Shown: in pieces, positions 1 through 7,162 of the stretch
Layout of the letters: each line of letters opens with the position of its first letter
Position numbering within the stretch: position 1 is the first letter of the stretch
Origin: Streptomyces sp. NRRL F-5630
GTDB lineage: Bacteria > Actinomycetota > Actinomycetes > Streptomycetales > Streptomycetaceae
Direction: 5' to 3'
Assembly: GCF_000719475.1 (NCBI RefSeq)
Contig: NZ_JOGO01000087.1
Span: 1 to 23,220 of the forward strand
DNA length: 23,220 nucleotides
Made by a program: the position numbers and the translations under genes
Notes under the pieces: generated by a model
What the model saw: the letters and a program-made list of their open reading frames with translations, nothing else
Databases searched by the model: none
Told to the model about the DNA's origin: nothing

Positions 1-3
1 GCC

Positions 4-582
4 CTACCCCTCCCGCCCCGCGCCGCCCGCCGAACCGCCCGTCTCCGTCCCCGCCTCTCCCAGCAGGTCCTTGCGCAGCACGTACGTCGGCCGTCCCCGC
101 CGCGGGTCGGGGCGTTCGTCGATGACCTCGTAACCGAGGGCGGTCCAGAAGGCCAGCGCCGTGGCGTTGGCGGGCGGGACCGCGAGGCGGACGCCCGTGC
201 GGCCCTCCTCGCGGAAGCGGTCCTCGACGGCGTGGGCCAGGCGGCGGCCGTGGCCCTCGCGGCGGGCGCGGCCGTCGATCATGAGGAGGCCGATCCACGG
301 GTCCGCGTCGTCCGGGCGCGAGGGGTGGTGGCGCAGGGTCGTGGCGAGGCCGACGAGCCGGCCGCGCGAGCGGGCGAGGAGGATCTCCGCGTCGGGGTGC
401 GAGAGTTCCTCGGCGAGCGAGGCGGCGACCTGCTCGGGCCGGATGTGCTCCGGGTCGGGGAAGTCACCGCCGAGCTGCTGGAACTCCTTGTCCGACGCGT
501 ACAGCTCGGTCAGTTCGAGCAGGACGGGGGCGGGCAGCGCGAGCGGGTCGTCGGCCGCGGGCAGAAGCGTTTCGATGAGCAT
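4..582 (-). CDS. GNAT-family N-acetyltransferase
   Basis: This 192-residue protein is a single-domain GNAT acetyltransferase that would move an acetyl group from acetyl-CoA to an unknown amine. The acetyl-CoA pyrophosphate loop is visible as RREGHGRRL after the strand WIGLLMID, and the C-terminal half carries the usual NATALAFWTALGYE segment (Asn and Tyr of motif B). I chose the ATG at 580-582 because the domain begins just after it; the frame stays open further upstream but that stretch lies over the divergent pheA gene. The Gly-rich tail (TGGSAGGAG) looks unstructured. The gene is divergent from the prephenate dehydratase gene with a 91-bp gap. The family is certain; the substrate cannot be read from the sequence. 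Confidence 0.85.
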   Translation of the reverse strand: MLIETLLPAADDPLALPAPVLLELTELYASDKEFQQLGGDFPDPEHIRPEQVAASLAEELSHPDAEILLARSRGRLVGLATTLRHHPSRPDDADPWIGLLMIDGRARREGHGRRLAHAVEDRFREEGRTGVRLAVPPANATALAFWTALGYEVIDERPDPRRGRPTYVLRKDLLGEAGTETGGSAGGAGREG

Positions 583-661
583 GGGGCGGAGCGTAGGTCC
601 CCGTACCGGCGTCCGGCGCCTCACCACGTGGACAGCGCCGCGTCGCCCCACCCGGTTTCGG

Positions 662-667
662 TACGTT
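662..667 (+). promoter_or_regulatory. Candidate -10 box for leaderless pheA mRNA
   Basis: TACGTT fits the actinomycete -10 pattern TAnnnT and ends six bases before the ATG at 674. Transcription would start at or next to the A of the start codon. No Shine-Dalgarno sequence precedes the ATG, which agrees with a leaderless mRNA. No clear -35 box is visible. Confidence 0.45.
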
Positions 668-673
668 GGCACC

Positions 674-1552
674 ATGAGCAGCGCTTCCGCCGTCGCGTAC
701 CAAGGTGAACCAGGGTCCAACTCCGCCGCCGTGAGCGCGGTGATGTTTCCGGGCGTGCCGACCCTGCCCTGCGCGACCTTCGAGGACGTCCTGCAGGCGG
801 TGCACGAGGGCGAGGCCCGCGTCGCGCTGATCCCGATCGAGAACTCCTCGGCGGGCCGGGTCGCCGACGTGCACCAGTTGCTCGCCTCCTCGGGGCTGCG
901 GATGTTCGCCGAGTACTTCCACCCCATCCACTTCGACCTCCTCGGCCCGCCCGGCGCGCGCGTCGAGGACGTCAAGGTCGTCCGCAGCCACGTGCAGGCG
1001 CTCGGCCAGTGCCGGAAGATCACCCGCGAGCACGGCTGGACGGCCCGCGTCGCCGAGGACACGGCGGGCGCGGCGCGCGAGATCGCCGAGCTGGGCGATC
1101 CGGCGCACGCGGCCTTCTCGCCCCCGGCCGCCGCCGGCCTCTACGGGCTGGAGGTCCTCGCCGAGCAGGTCGAGGACGAGCACCACAACACGACCCGCTT
1201 CCTCGCCCTCGCCCGCGCCGACGAGACCCCGCGCCCGGAGCGCGTGGAGGGCGTCCCCTACGTCACGAGCCTGCTCTTCCGCACGCGCAACATCCCCGCC
1301 TCGCTCTACAAGGCGCTCGGCGCCTTCGCGAGCAACGGCGTCAACCTCACGAAGATCGAGTCCTACCAGCTCGGCGGCAGCTTCTACGCCAGCCAGTTCT
1401 ACGTGGACGTCGAGGGGCATCCCGAGGACCCCGGTTTCGTGCGGGCCCTGGAGGAGCTGTCGTTCTTCTCGGCCGAGTTGCGGGAACTCGGCGTGTACCC
1501 GGCGCACACGTTCCGTGAGGAACTGCACCGCCCGACGGAGGAGCGGGGGTAA
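674..1552 (+). CDS. pheA: Prephenate dehydratase with C-terminal ACT domain
   Basis: The enzyme converts prephenate to phenylpyruvate in phenylalanine synthesis. The 292-residue protein has a PDT catalytic domain (about 5-185) and an ACT domain (about 198-275) for allosteric control by phenylalanine. The catalytic Thr-Arg-Phe motif is present as TTRF (Thr174-Arg175-Phe176), and IPIENSSAGRVADVH is the conserved substrate loop. The ACT domain has KIESY where most actinobacterial PheA proteins have an ESRP motif. The start AYQGEPGSNS and the segments SHVQALGQCRKI and VEDEHHNTTRF resemble, from memory, the alphaproteobacterial PDT type rather than the standard streptomycete PheA. There is no chorismate mutase domain. 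It may be a second PheA. It converges on terD across a hairpin. Confidence 0.9.
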   Translation: MSSASAVAYQGEPGSNSAAVSAVMFPGVPTLPCATFEDVLQAVHEGEARVALIPIENSSAGRVADVHQLLASSGLRMFAEYFHPIHFDLLGPPGARVEDVKVVRSHVQALGQCRKITREHGWTARVAEDTAGAAREIAELGDPAHAAFSPPAAAGLYGLEVLAEQVEDEHHNTTRFLALARADETPRPERVEGVPYVTSLLFRTRNIPASLYKALGAFASNGVNLTKIESYQLGGSFYASQFYVDVEGHPEDPGFVRALEELSFFSAELRELGVYPAHTFREELHRPTEERG

Positions 1553-1581
1553 CGCGCGGCCGGGGGTACCGGCGGGGCGGC

Positions 1582-1635
1582 GGTACGGGACGGAGCGAGC
1601 CGTGCCCGTGGCGGCGGCCGTTCCGTGCCCGTACC
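1582..1635. terminator. Convergent hairpin between pheA and terD
   Basis: The arm at 1582-1594 (GGTACGGGACGGA) pairs with 1622-1635 (TCCGTGCCCGTACC), leaving one unpaired C. It sits between two convergent genes and has no T-tract, which is usual for high-GC actinomycetes. It could end transcripts from both sides. Confidence 0.6.
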
Positions 1636-1655
1636 CCCGCCCCTCACGCGTCGTG

Positions 1656-2231
1656 TCAGACGCTGACGCCGAAGTCCTGCGCGATGCCGACGAGGCCCGA
1701 GGCGTAACCCTGGCCCACGGCGCGGAACTTCCACTCCGCGCCGTTGCGGTACAGCTCGCCGAAGACCATCGCGGTCTCGGTCGCCGCGTCCTCGGAGAGG
1801 TCGTAGCGCGCGATCTCCGTGCCGCCGTCCTGGTTGACGATGCGGATGTAGGCGTTGCGGACCTGGCCGAAGTTCTGGTTGCGGGTCTCGGCGTCGTAGA
1901 TCGAGACGGGGAAGACGATCTTGTCGACATCGGCGGGCAGGCCCGCCAGGTTGACGTTGATCGCCTCGTCGTCGCCCTCGCCCTCGCCCGTGCGGTTGTC
2001 GCCGGTGTGGACGATCGTCTGGTCCGGGGTCTGCTTGTTGTTGAAGAACACGAAGTGGGCGTCGGAGTAGACCTTGCCCTGCGTGTTCACCGCGATCGCG
2101 GAGGCGTCGAGGTCGAAGTCCGTACCGGTCGTGGTGCGCACGTCCCAGCCGAGGCCGACTGTCACGGCGGTCAGGCCCGGGGCCTCCTTCGTCAGCGAGA
2201 CGTTGCCGCCCTTGGACAGGCTTACAGCCAT
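1656..2231 (-). CDS. terD: TerD-family stress/tellurium-resistance protein
   Basis: This 191-residue protein is a full-length, typical TerD, a cytoplasmic calcium-binding protein of the Ter stress family; its molecular role is still unclear. The conserved blocks are in order: [15 protein letters not shown], the acidic [13 protein letters not shown] segment expected to bind Ca2+, [24 protein letters not shown] and [20 protein letters not shown] chose the ATG giving MAVSLSKGG, the usual TerD N-terminus, with AAAGGGA about nine bases upstream. The frame continues 20 codons upstream, but those residues are not family-like. No other ter genes are in the window, so this is a stand-alone copy. Confidence 0.95.
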   Translation of the reverse strand: MAVSLSKGGNVSLTKEAPGLTAVTVGLGWDVRTTTGTDFDLDASAIAVNTQGKVYSDAHFVFFNNKQTPDQTIVHTGDNRTGEGEGDDEAINVNLAGLPADVDKIVFPVSIYDAETRNQNFGQVRNAYIRIVNQDGGTEIARYDLSEDAATETAMVFGELYRNGAEWKFRAVGQGYASGLVGIAQDFGVSV

Positions 2232-2290
2232 GGGATGTGTCCCTTTCGTCGAACGATCACGGTCCCGCGCCTTCGGCGGAACCGTCGTCA

Positions 2291-2319
2291 TTTCTATGAA
2301 CGCGGGGGCACGTTGCCAA
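2291..2319 (-). promoter_or_regulatory. Candidate housekeeping promoter of terD
   Basis: On the minus strand TTGGCA (2319-2314) and TAGAAA (2296-2291) are separated by 17 bases, close to the HrdB-type -35/-10 pattern. An A-rich stretch lies just upstream around 2325-2350. The mRNA would have a leader of about 55 bases before the terD ATG. Confidence 0.55.
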
Positions 2320-2451
2320 GGTTCCGGCCTCCTTTGCTTTCTTTACGAATCTCGGCGGACCGGTGCGCGGACGGCTCTCGCGCGCCCCTCCCGCGCGCCC
2401 CCGGCGTGAAATGCGGGTGCCGCACGCCCGGGGACGCGCGACCATGGAGGC

Positions 2452-2883
2452 ATGTCCGGTCCCCATGTCATCCGTGGCTCGGTCGTCCTGCCCGAGGCGG
2501 AGCTGAAGTGGCGCTTCTCGCGCTCCTCCGGGCCCGGCGGCCAGCACGTCAACACCTCCGACACGCAGGTCGAGGTGCTCTTCGACCTCGCCGCCACCGA
2601 GGCGCTGCCCGAGGTGTGGAAGGCCCGCGCCCTCGAACGCCTCGCTCCCCGCCTGCGCGACGGCGGCGTCCTCGCCGTGCGCGCCTCCGAGCACCGTTCC
2701 CAGTGGCGCAACCGCGAACTCGCCGCCGCGCGCCTCACCGCGCTCCTCGCCGAGGCGACGGCCCCGCCCCCGGCGGCCCGCCGCGCGCGCAAGATCCCCA
2801 AGGGCATCAACGAGCGGCGCCTGCGGGAGAAGAAGCAGCGGGGGGAGCGGAAGAGGGGCAGGTCGGGCAAGGACTGGGGGTAG
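2452..2883 (+). CDS. arfB: ArfB/YaeJ-type peptidyl-tRNA hydrolase (ribosome rescue)
   Basis: This 143-residue protein is a stand-alone class I release-factor-like domain that frees stalled ribosomes by hydrolysing peptidyl-tRNA. The GGQ motif is present in SSGPGGQHVNTSDTQVE (GGQ at about residues 28-30), and there is no stop-codon-recognition domain. The C-terminal tail is highly basic (about 110-143, KIPKGINERRLREKKQRGERKRGRSGK), as in ArfB, where it inserts into the empty mRNA channel. The start ATG has GGAGG almost touching it, an awkward Shine-Dalgarno spacing. The gene is divergent from terD and convergent with the flavin reductase gene. Confidence 0.93.
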   Translation: MSGPHVIRGSVVLPEAELKWRFSRSSGPGGQHVNTSDTQVEVLFDLAATEALPEVWKARALERLAPRLRDGGVLAVRASEHRSQWRNRELAAARLTALLAEATAPPPAARRARKIPKGINERRLREKKQRGERKRGRSGKDWG

Positions 2884-2921
2884 CGCGCGTCCGCGAGGAG
2901 CCGCTCCGCCCCCGCCCGCCC

Positions 2922-3497
2922 CTACTCCAGCCCCCGGTACTTCCCCCGGAAGTACACCAGGGGCTCTCCGCCCTCGCTCGGCAGGTCCGCGCTGAGCACG
3001 CGGCCTATCACCAGGGTGTGGTCGCCCGCCTCCACGCGCTGTTCGGTGCGGCATTCCAGCGTGGCGAGCGCCCCGCCCATCAGGGGGGCGCCGGTGTGTT
3101 CGCCGCGGCGGTAGGGGAGGTCCTCGAAGAGGAGGCGGTCGCTGACCCGGCCGCGCATCGCGAAGCGGCCCGCGATGTGCCGCTGGCTGCGGGTGAGGAG
3201 GGAGACGCCCCACAGGGGTTGTTCGTCGAGGAGGTCGTCCATCCGGGAGCCGGAGCGCAGGCTCACCATGACGAGCGGCGGGTCGAGGGAGACGGAGAGG
3301 AAGGCCGTCGCCGTCATCCCCGCGTCGTCGCCGCGCGGCGCGTCCGGGTCGGTCTCCGGCTCGTGGGCCGTCACCAGGACGACTCCGGCCGCCAGCCGGC
3401 TGAGCGCGGCCTTGAACTCCTCGTCACTCACCTCCACAGCATGAGGGATGACGGGGGCGGCGGGGGATGGGGCGTCGGTCCTGAACACGTCATGCAC
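2922..3497 (-). CDS. Flavin reductase (FMN-binding split-barrel) family protein
   Basis: The protein belongs to the HpaC/ActVB-like flavin reductases, which use NAD(P)H to supply reduced FMN to a partner monooxygenase. Visible family blocks are FKAALSRLAAGVVLVTA, GMTATAFLSVSLDPPLVMVSL (flavin-contacting), DDLLDEQPLWGVSLLTRSQ and the GDHTLVIGRV/PLVYFRGKYRGL end. With the GTG at 3495-3497 it has 191 residues; GGCGAG lies five bases upstream. A second in-frame GTG at 3486-3488 is possible. No monooxygenase gene is near, so the partner is unknown. The loop after VTAHEPET is longer than usual and acidic. The start is less certain than the family. Confidence 0.85.
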   Translation of the reverse strand: MHDVFRTDAPSPAAPVIPHAVEVSDEEFKAALSRLAAGVVLVTAHEPETDPDAPRGDDAGMTATAFLSVSLDPPLVMVSLRSGSRMDDLLDEQPLWGVSLLTRSQRHIAGRFAMRGRVSDRLLFEDLPYRRGEHTGAPLMGGALATLECRTEQRVEAGDHTLVIGRVLSADLPSEGGEPLVYFRGKYRGLE

Positions 3498-3549
3498 GCT
3501 AACTCGCCGGTAGCGCTCCCCGCATCGGACCAGCGGCCGAAACGGGAGT

Positions 3550-3629
3550 CTTAGGACCTGTCCTCGATCTCGCCCCGTCGCCCGCAGGGCCGCCACGCGG
3601 CAGAGGCGCGATCGTAGACAGGTCCTGAG
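3550..3629. repeat. 80-bp inverted-repeat element, MITE-like
   Basis: CTTAGGACCTGTC at 3550-3562 is matched by GACAGGTCCTGAG at 3617-3629, a 13-bp inverted repeat with one mismatch. The similarity continues inward (a CGATC block on each side), giving about 20 bp per end. The element lies between the flavin reductase start and the cdgB regulatory region and has no reading frame of note. The ends GGACCTGTC...GACAGGTCC flanked by TTA and TGA resemble the termini of some IS5-type elements with TNA targets. It could instead be a plain hairpin or terminator. Confidence 0.45.
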
Positions 3630-3991
3630 ACCGCACCGGGTGTGCGTGCGGCCGTCGGCGGAGGGAACGCGCGCGCGGGACGAGGCGTGTGCCCGCGGGA
3701 GTCGCGAGAGGTCGCCAAGCGATGCGGAAGCGGTCGAAAACGCACAGGCGGCGTACAGAGAGTGCGCATGAGGCCACAGATTTCGCTGTGACTTGAGTCA
3801 CAGCACTCACATTTAGTTGACCGTGTGTACCGGGCGAACAGCTCACTGTGATTCAGTGGGGGAGTGGCCAATGTGCTGATGTGATCGGACGATCAGCGGC
3901 CCGGATCGTCGGGTTCTGATCCGTGCCGCCGGTGGTCCGGGGGCGGCGCGCGTCCTGGAGTCGCTGTCGAGGCCCCGAGGAGTAGACGAGC
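3630..3991. other. Long regulatory region upstream of cdgB
   Basis: This stretch carries no convincing gene; its minus-strand frame has atypical composition. It is less GC-rich than its surroundings at 3770-3860, as expected for a promoter, and holds the palindrome at 3785-3804, the inverted repeat at 3844-3858 and CTGAT...ATCAG around 3876-3896. AGGAG about nine bases before the ATG at 3992 is the cdgB ribosome binding site. Confidence 0.6.
3785..3804. promoter_or_regulatory. 20-bp palindromic operator upstream of cdgB (Crp-like)
   Basis: GCTGTGACT and AGTCACAGC are perfect 9-base inverted arms around a central TG. The core TGTGA-N6-TCACA matches the classical CRP consensus and also GTG-N6-GNCAC, which I recall for streptomycete Crp. 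The site is about 190 bp upstream of the cdgB ATG. TTGACC at 3817-3822 could be a -35 box downstream of it, although no good -10 follows at 17 bp. A smaller inverted repeat (CACTG-N5-CAGTG) lies at 3844-3858. S. coelicolor cdgB is a known BldD target, but the 4-bp spacing inside TGAC-TTGA-GTCA does not match the BldD box I remember (5-bp spacer). Confidence 0.55.
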
Positions 3992-5962
3992 ATGGAGACC
4001 GAGTCGGAGCCCTACGTCCGTCTTGCGACCATGCGCCAGCTCCACCAGGCGGTCTCCGACCTCGCGACCGCCCGCAGCCTCGCCGACACCCTCCAGGCCG
4101 TCGTCGACGGCGTGGTCAACGGCATCGGCTGGGAACTCGCCGCCGTCAACATCGTCCAGCCCGACGGCGACCTCGTCGTCGCCGCGTTCTCCGGGAGCGA
4201 GGCGGCCGACACCTTCCTGACCGGCCGCGTCGGCTCCCGGACCGCCTGGGAACGCCGCCTCGCCGCCGGGGAGCAGTGGGGCGCGCTGCGCTTCCTGCGC
4301 CACGACATCGCCCGCCAGCTGGAGAGCGACGGCATACCGACCTGGTACACCCCCGGCCCCGAACCGCGCTTCGCCGACGAATGGCACCCCGAGGACCAGC
4401 TCCTCGCCCCGATGTACGAGCCCGGCCAGGCCGGCGACCTCGTCGGCATCATCACCGTCGACCGCCCACGCGACGGCCGCCGCCCCGGGGCCTGGGGCTG
4501 CGAGGCGCTCCAGATGTACGCGGCCCAGGCCGCCACCGCCATCGCCAACGCCCGCCTGCGCTCGAACATGCAGCGCGCGCTCGTCCGCCTGGAGCGCGAG
4601 CAGCAGGCGCTGCGCGCGAGCGAGGAATCCTTCCGGCAGGCCTTCGAGTACGCGCCGAGCGGCATGGCCATCGCCGAACTCGGCGGCGAGCACCACGGCC
4701 GCGTCCTGCGCGCCAACGACGCCCTGTGCCGCCTCCTCGGCCGCTCCTCCTCCGCGCTGCGCCGCTGGTCCTTCGTCGACCTCGCCCACCCCGAGGACGT
4801 CGGCGTCCTGCTGCGCACCTCCGCCGAGGGCGGGCGGACCGAACTGCGGCTGCGGCGCCGCGAGAAGAGCGGCGAGAGCTACGTGTGGGTGCACCTGCGC
4901 AACTCCGTCGTCGCCGACGCGGCGGACGGCCCGCGCTTCCTGCTCACGCACGTCGAGGACATAGAGGACCGCAAGCGCCGCGAACTGCACCTCGCCCACC
5001 GCGCCAGCCACGACGCCCTCACCGGCCTCCCCAACAGCGCCGAACTCCGCTCCCGCCTCGCCGCGCGCCTCTGCGAACGCCCCTCGTCCCGGCCCCCGAC
5101 CCCCGTCGAGAGCCTCGACGCCGCCTACGGCGACCACCGCCCGGACGCCTCCGCGCGCCACGAGAACTACCAGAGCTACGAGGAGTACGCGGCGGCGCAC
5201 TACGCGAGTGAGCCCTACGGGACGGGCGGCGTCGCAGCCTACGGCCCGTACAGCGGCGAGACCGGGTACGGCACCGAGGTGCGGCAGCCCTCCGAGGCGC
5301 CGAACCCGTACCCGCCGCAGGAGGCACAGAACGGCTACGCGCCCCACGAGGCGCCGAACCCGTACCCGCCCCACGAGGCGCCGAACGCCTACGCGCCCCA
5401 GGAGGCGCCGAACCCGTACACGCCGCACCCCGTGACGGACTCCGGCGGCCACACGTACGACCTCGGCCAGGACCCCGCCGCGCACCTCGCCGCCCCGCCC
5501 GGCGGCTACGCGACGCACACGCACGCCGTCGCCCCGCCCCCCGACGGGATGCCGGACAACGGCGTGAAGGGCCTCGCCGTGCTCTTCTGCGACCTCGACG
5601 GCTTCAAGCCGATCAACGACCGCTACGGCCACCACGTCGGGGACGCCGTCCTCATCGAGGTCGCGCGGCGGCTCAGCGGCGGGGTGCGGGACGGGGACAC
5701 CGTGGCACGACTCGGCGGGGACGAGTTCGTCGTGCTCGCCGACGGCGTCGGCCGCAGCGACGCCGAGGACCTCGCCGTACGACTGCGCACCGCGATCACG
5801 CAACCGATCAGGGCCGACGGGCGTTCCGTACGGGTGGGGGCGAGCTTCGGCATCGGCTGGGCGCGCTGCGGCGAGAGCCCGGAGGAAGTCCTCCAGTCGG
5901 CGGACCAGCGGATGTACATCGAGAAGCGCTCGCGCTCGCGGCAGCACCGGCGCGCGATCTGA
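3992..5962 (+). CDS. cdgB: GAF-PAS-GGDEF diguanylate cyclase with split GGDEF domain
   Basis: The protein (656 residues) makes cyclic di-GMP from two GTP. Order: GAF-like sensor (about 20-195), short coiled-coil linker, PAS/PAC (about 210-330), then GGDEF. The active-site motif RLGGDEF has GGDEF at 575-579, with the inhibitory I-site RDGD at 566-569, five residues before it, so product feedback is expected. DLDGFKPINDRYGH (from 534) supplies the metal and GTP contacts. Oddly, the first GGDEF helix (HDALTGLPN, from 340) is separated from the first core strand (from about 524) by roughly 160 residues rich in Pro, Tyr and Ala, including five 9-residue repeats. Domain order and context match CdgB of S. 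coelicolor, a developmental c-di-GMP synthase. There is no transmembrane segment, so it is cytoplasmic. Confidence 0.92.
   Translation: METESEPYVRLATMRQLHQAVSDLATARSLADTLQAVVDGVVNGIGWELAAVNIVQPDGDLVVAAFSGSEAADTFLTGRVGSRTAWERRLAAGEQWGALRFLRHDIARQLESDGIPTWYTPGPEPRFADEWHPEDQLLAPMYEPGQAGDLVGIITVDRPRDGRRPGAWGCEALQMYAAQAATAIANARLRSNMQRALVRLEREQQALRASEESFRQAFEYAPSGMAIAELGGEHHGRVLRANDALCRLLGRSSSALRRWSFVDLAHPEDVGVLLRTSAEGGRTELRLRRREKSGESYVWVHLRNSVVADAADGPRFLLTHVEDIEDRKRRELHLAHRASHDALTGLPNSAELRSRLAARLCERPSSRPPTPVESLDAAYGDHRPDASARHENYQSYEEYAAAHYASEPYGTGGVAAYGPYSGETGYGTEVRQPSEAPNPYPPQEAQNGYAPHEAPNPYPPHEAPNAYAPQEAPNPYTPHPVTDSGGHTYDLGQDPAAHLAAPPGGYATHTHAVAPPPDGMPDNGVKGLAVLFCDLDGFKPINDRYGHHVGDAVLIEVARRLSGGVRDGDTVARLGGDEFVVLADGVGRSDAEDLAVRLRTAITQPIRADGRSVRVGASFGIGWARCGESPEEVLQSADQRMYIEKRSRSRQHRRAI
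5294..5428 (+). repeat. Five 27-bp in-frame tandem repeats in cdgB
   Basis: Five consecutive 27-bp units encode 9-residue repeats of the form EAPNPYPPH (variants EAQNGYAPH, EAPNAYAPQ, EAPNPYTPH) at residues 435-479. They lie inside the insert that splits the GGDEF domain. Near-identity at DNA level makes length variation by slippage likely. Confidence 0.95.
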
Positions 5963-6021
5963 CCCGCACGCCCCCGGGCACAGTGTGGTCCCGGCCACGC
6001 GGTGGGCCCAGGCGGAGCGGG

Positions 6022-6079
6022 TAGGCTCGCCGGGACCGGGCGGTGCCGCTCGCGCGCCCCCGGTACGCCAGCCGTACCG
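6022..6079 (+). promoter_or_regulatory. Candidate promoter and leader repeat before the CBM-protein gene
   Basis: TAGGCT at 6022-6027 fits a -10 box. About 35 bases further, CGGTACG (6061-6067) and CGTACCG (6073-6079) form a 7-bp inverted repeat, followed by two direct copies of CCAGCACGTC and a third partial copy (6083-6114). These could be an operator or a leader hairpin. No regulator is identified. Confidence 0.35.
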
Positions 6080-6132
6080 CGACCAGCACGTCCCAGCACG
6101 TCAGTTCCAGCACCTCAAGGAGTGAGCCAGCG

Positions 6133-7149
6133 ATGACCCCCGGCCCCCCCGGCAACAACGGTGCGAACCCGCCCGAGGGCGAGAACCCGGGGGCAGCGGG
6201 CACCGAGGAGGACGACCCCTTCGGCTACCTGTACGCCGACGGCCAGTCCGCCGGGGCCCGCCCTCCCTCCGGCGGCGGCTACGGCTACCCGGGCCCGCGC
6301 TCGTACCACCAGGTCAGGCCGGTCGGCGAGCGGCAGTACGGGTACGGGTACCCGCCCAAGGAGGGCTGGCAGGGCGCCCCGCAGCAGGGCGCCCCGACGG
6401 CCGCGTACGCCGCGCAGCAGAACGCGCACTACGCCGCGCCGGAGAACCTGCCCGGCGGGCCCCCGCCCGGCGGCGGCCGTCGCGCGGCGGGCGGCCAGGG
6501 CGGCGGCCGGGGCCGCGGGCCCAACAACAAGGGTCTGCTCATCGGCGCGGTCGCGGTGGTGTGCGCCGTCGCCGTGGGCATCACCGTGGCGGTGGTCACC
6601 GGCGGCTCGGGCGACGACAAGCAGGACGCGAAGGACTCGGCGCCCAGCGCCACGGCCTCGCAGGGCCAGGGCGGCGAGGACGACGACAAGCAGCCCGGCG
6701 GGGACGCGTCGAAGAAGCCGGAGGAACTCCCGAAGGCCGACGCGAAGACCCTCCAGCTCTCGGGCGGCCCCACGGTCGCCTCGGACGTCGAGGGCGCCAA
6801 GGCGGACGGCGGCGGCTACGTCGCCGGTTTCAACAAGCCCGGCGCGAAACTCACCTGGAACGTCAGCGTCCCGAAGGCCGGCGAGTACACCGTCTTCCTC
6901 GACTACGGCGTGCCCGGCAAGGACCAGAAGGCCAGCCTCTACGTCAACGGCGGCGACCGCCGCGACCTCTCCCTGAAGAACTGGGCGCAGGCCCCCGAGG
7001 GCGACTGGGAGAAGGGCTGGACCACCTCCTACGTCTTCACCAACCTGACGAAGGGCACGAACGCCATCTCCTTCTCGTGCGACGAGGGAGACAGTTGCGA
7101 CGCCAACTTCGACCGGGTGTGGCTGAAGGCGGGGCACGTGACGAAGTAG
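6133..7149 (+). CDS. Membrane-anchored protein with C-terminal carbohydrate-binding-like domain
   Basis: The 338-residue protein has four parts. A disordered Gly/Pro/Tyr/Gln-rich N-terminus (1-130) is presumably cytoplasmic. One transmembrane helix follows (about 134-156, GLLIGAVAVVCAVAVGITVAVV split here only by description). Next comes an acidic Asp/Lys/Ser linker (160-200). The outside domain (about 205-335) has a beta-sandwich pattern like CBM35/CBM6: GAKLTWNVSVPKAGEYTVFL, ASLYVNG, NAISFSCD and a terminal DRVWL. Cys316 and Cys322 could form a disulfide. There is no catalytic domain. AAGGAG lies about ten bases before the ATG. It follows cdgB in the same direction but with its own 170-bp upstream region. 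A glycan ligand in the cell wall or surface is an inference. Confidence 0.75.
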   Translation: MTPGPPGNNGANPPEGENPGAAGTEEDDPFGYLYADGQSAGARPPSGGGYGYPGPRSYHQVRPVGERQYGYGYPPKEGWQGAPQQGAPTAAYAAQQNAHYAAPENLPGGPPPGGGRRAAGGQGGGRGRGPNNKGLLIGAVAVVCAVAVGITVAVVTGGSGDDKQDAKDSAPSATASQGQGGEDDDKQPGGDASKKPEELPKADAKTLQLSGGPTVASDVEGAKADGGGYVAGFNKPGAKLTWNVSVPKAGEYTVFLDYGVPGKDQKASLYVNGGDRRDLSLKNWAQAPEGDWEKGWTTSYVFTNLTKGTNAISFSCDEGDSCDANFDRVWLKAGHVTK

Positions 7150-7162
7150 GGGCCCGGGACCC

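Noticed and set aside
1515..3554. A 679-codon plus-strand frame across terD, arfB and the flavin reductase gene
   Set aside because: It overlaps three well-supported genes and its product is Arg/Ala/Gly-rich shadow sequence.
3785..3804. BldD box in the cdgB upstream palindrome
   Set aside because: The TGAC-TTGA-GTCA core has a 4-bp spacer, whereas the BldD box I recall needs five; BldD may bind elsewhere in the region.
3551..3871. A 106-codon minus-strand frame with several cysteines upstream of cdgB
   Set aside because: It covers the inverted-repeat element and the palindrome, has no ribosome binding site and lacks streptomycete codon bias.
3893..5998. A 701-codon open frame antisense to cdgB
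   Set aside because: It is a mirror of the GC-rich cdgB codon pattern, has no recognisable domain, and the sense protein has clear GAF, PAS and GGDEF motifs.
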